Assembly: GCF_900187945.1 (NCBI RefSeq)
Contig: NZ_FYEH01000018.1
Span: forward strand, 20,449-84,448
Reading direction: 5' to 3'
Origin: Arboricoccus pini
Lineage (GTDB): Bacteria > Pseudomonadota > Alphaproteobacteria > Geminicoccales > Geminicoccaceae
DNA length: 64,000 nucleotides
Shown here: positions 62,981-64,000 of the stretch, one piece after another
Numbering within the stretch: the stretch's first letter is position 1
How the letters are laid out: each line of letters opens with the position of its first letter
Translations under genes and position numbers: made by a program
Notes under the pieces: generated by a model
Database searches by the model: none
Told to the model about the DNA's origin: nothing
What the model saw: only the letters and a program-made list of their open reading frames with translations

Positions 62981-63336
62981 CGCTTGCCTCCGTTAAGAAC
63001 CGATCACGTTCCGAACGCACCATGGAGCTCAATTCGTGCTTGTTTTGCAACGAACCCCATTGCGGTCCACACCTGCCTCGCCCTCCTGCGACGCGGTTGG
63101 TGGGTTATGCCGTTCAGCCCGACCTCGATACAGGATAGGCACGCTTTCAAATTCTGACAAGCAAGTCGGGAAAAACTGCCGACGTTATTGAGCGTGCCGC
63201 GACGTCGTTGTGCAACGCAGCAATTATTGCCCGGATTTTGTTTCCTGGGCATTTGAAGGAACCTGTTCGTAATGGGACAGACTGCAGGGCCTGAACTATG
63301 TGACATCTGGTTGCGGTGCCCTCGGGCACGGCGGCC
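62981..63336. other. Intergenic region upstream of xoxF
   Basis: This 356-nt gap lies between xoxF (leftward) and the end of the FolB-like gene (leftward). Only short open frames without similarity occur. It should hold the xoxF promoter; I see no clear consensus elements or repeats. Confidence 0.5.
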
Positions 63337-63717
63337 TCAGGGCCGGATACGGTTGCGCGTCTGCTCGAGCAGCGGAACGGCGCGGCCCGCATAGACTTGT
63401 AATTTGCGCAAGATCACGCGGCAGCGGTCGACCCGCTCGTCTCGCATGCAAAAGGTCAAGAGATCGTCCGCCAGTTCCTCGAGCAGCGGGGTGTGCGGGC
63501 GCTTCGGCCATTCGACCGTCAGATAAGAGAAGACCGAGTCGTAGTTCAGGCAGGCTTCAAGGCCGCCGCCCTTGTAGCCGTCCGATTGCCGCCACATCTC
63601 GACGCTGACCTCGACCGGTTGCGTGTGTCCGCGTTCGTGCGGAAAGACGCCGAGTTCCATCTCGACGACGAGTTTCTCCAGGGCAACCCGCTCGTAGTTC
63701 CTCTCAAGGTCGATCAT
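63337..63717 (-). CDS. Dihydroneopterin aldolase-like protein (FolB family)
   Basis: A 126-residue member of the dihydroneopterin aldolase/epimerase family, which cleaves dihydroneopterin in folate (and possibly methanopterin) synthesis. It starts KLVVEMELGVFPHERGHTQPVEVSVEM like FolB, has NYDSVFSYLTVEWPKRPHT and ends KLQVYAGRAVPLLEQ. ATG 63717 is chosen because GGGAGGG lies about 8 nt upstream. Homologues in methylotrophs near C1 genes suggest a pterin cofactor role, but folate cannot be excluded. It is divergent from the metallohydrolase gene. Confidence 0.82.
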   Translation of the reverse strand: MIDLERNYERVALEKLVVEMELGVFPHERGHTQPVEVSVEMWRQSDGYKGGGLEACLNYDSVFSYLTVEWPKRPHTPLLEELADDLLTFCMRDERVDRCRVILRKLQVYAGRAVPLLEQTRNRIRP

Positions 63718-63803
63718 ATATGTACCCTCCCAGCCGCTCTGCACGCCGCGATTGCCTGGATGGGCCCTACCTCGTACCGGGCCGATACTCCAGGCGCGTC
63801 AAC

Positions 63804-64000
63804 ATGTCGCGACGGCCCTTTCTCGGCGTCATGGCGACGGCCGGGCTGGGTCTTGCCGCCCGGCCGCGCGAGGCGGCAGCGGCGTTCCCCCTTGTGGAAA
63901 TCGCACCCGGCGTTTTCGCGCACCAGGGGGCGCAGGAGGATTTCTCGGCGGCGAATGAGGGCGGCATCGCCAATCTTGCCCTCATTCTCGGCAAGGAGCG
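63804..64000 (+). CDS. Quinoprotein-associated MBL-fold metallohydrolase, N-terminal part (3' end outside window)
   Basis: The first 66 residues of a protein with a twin-arginine-like start (MSRRPFLGVMATAGLGLAA) and then VEIAPGVFAHQGAQEDFSA with NEGGIANLALILG, the opening of the quinoprotein relay system zinc metallohydrolase family (SoxH-like metallo-beta-lactamases). They are thought to help PQQ-dependent alcohol oxidation, so this fits the xox locus. The gene runs off the window end. The Tat-type start is what I would expect, but upstream in-frame starts cannot be ruled out. Confidence 0.7.
   Translation, partial: MSRRPFLGVMATAGLGLAARPREAAAAFPLVEIAPGVFAHQGAQEDFSAANEGGIANLALILGKE

Overview
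The window is 64 kb of high-GC DNA from a methylotrophic alphaproteobacterium. Support comes from an alphaproteobacterial-type ribosomal protein S21, a COQ9 ubiquinone protein, a ModE/ModABC locus and, above all, a large set of tetrahydromethanopterin (H4MPT)/methanofuran C1 genes beside a lanthanide-type XoxF methanol dehydrogenase. A Rhodospirillales or Geminicoccales-like lineage seems plausible, but I cannot fix the genus. I recognise no rRNA, tRNA, CRISPR array or insertion sequence. Both end genes are cut by the window edges.

Layout. 1-2987: the end of a CUT2 sugar ABC transporter operon (binding protein, double ATPase, permease). 3298-8391: housekeeping genes (rpsU, def, coq9-like), a DUF2239 gene, a short-chain dehydrogenase and ilvD. 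8516-11856: a ModE-like regulator and modABC with a recognisable ModE-type box before modA. 11904-17903: gluconokinase, then a MarR-controlled efflux locus in which a DHA2 pump diverges from marR-FUSC-DUF1656-HlyD around a perfect inverted repeat. 18328-22256: an HldD-like epimerase lacking the usual catalytic Tyr, a glycosyltransferase and an MFS carrier. 22500-23355: a decayed propionyl-CoA synthetase gene. 23525-27027: a ribbon-helix-helix protein, a glyoxalase-fold protein, a two-subunit GMC dehydrogenase with a C-x5-C-x3-C motif, and a DUF2934 protein. 27150-31738: treZ-treY (trehalose from glycogen-type glucan). 31741-36552: a Spy-like periplasmic protein, choline sulfatase, BetI and choline transporter parts choX-choW, without choV. 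36644-40893: gloB, an FAD-dependent protein, and an ABC permease/ATPase pair without a binding protein.

40969-64000 is a C1-oxidation island. It holds cofactor biosynthesis genes (DHPS-like DUF6513, DUF447, mfnB, mfnF, mfnD, a HisA/HisF-like protein, mptG, ATP-grasp and CitG-like proteins, a pterin dehydratase), the H4MPT route itself (fae, mtdB, mch, fhcBADC), and methanol oxidation (xoxG, a XoxJ-rhodanese fusion, xoxF) with a FolB-like aldolase and the start of a quinoprotein-associated metallohydrolase. Together these would take methanol to formaldehyde in the periplasm, condense formaldehyde with H4MPT (Fae), oxidise it through methylene-, methenyl- and formyl-H4MPT (MtdB, Mch), and release formate through the Fhc complex with a methanofuran-type cofactor, while much of the cofactor-making machinery is encoded alongside.

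Points most worth a second look are the XoxJ-rhodanese fusion, the HldD-like enzyme with Phe for Tyr, several strong palindromes in divergent or leader regions, the head-to-head overlapping mfnD/HisA-like genes, the hairpin-rich stretch after fae, and transporters or enzymes that lack an expected subunit (choV, a binding protein, a dehydrogenase cytochrome).
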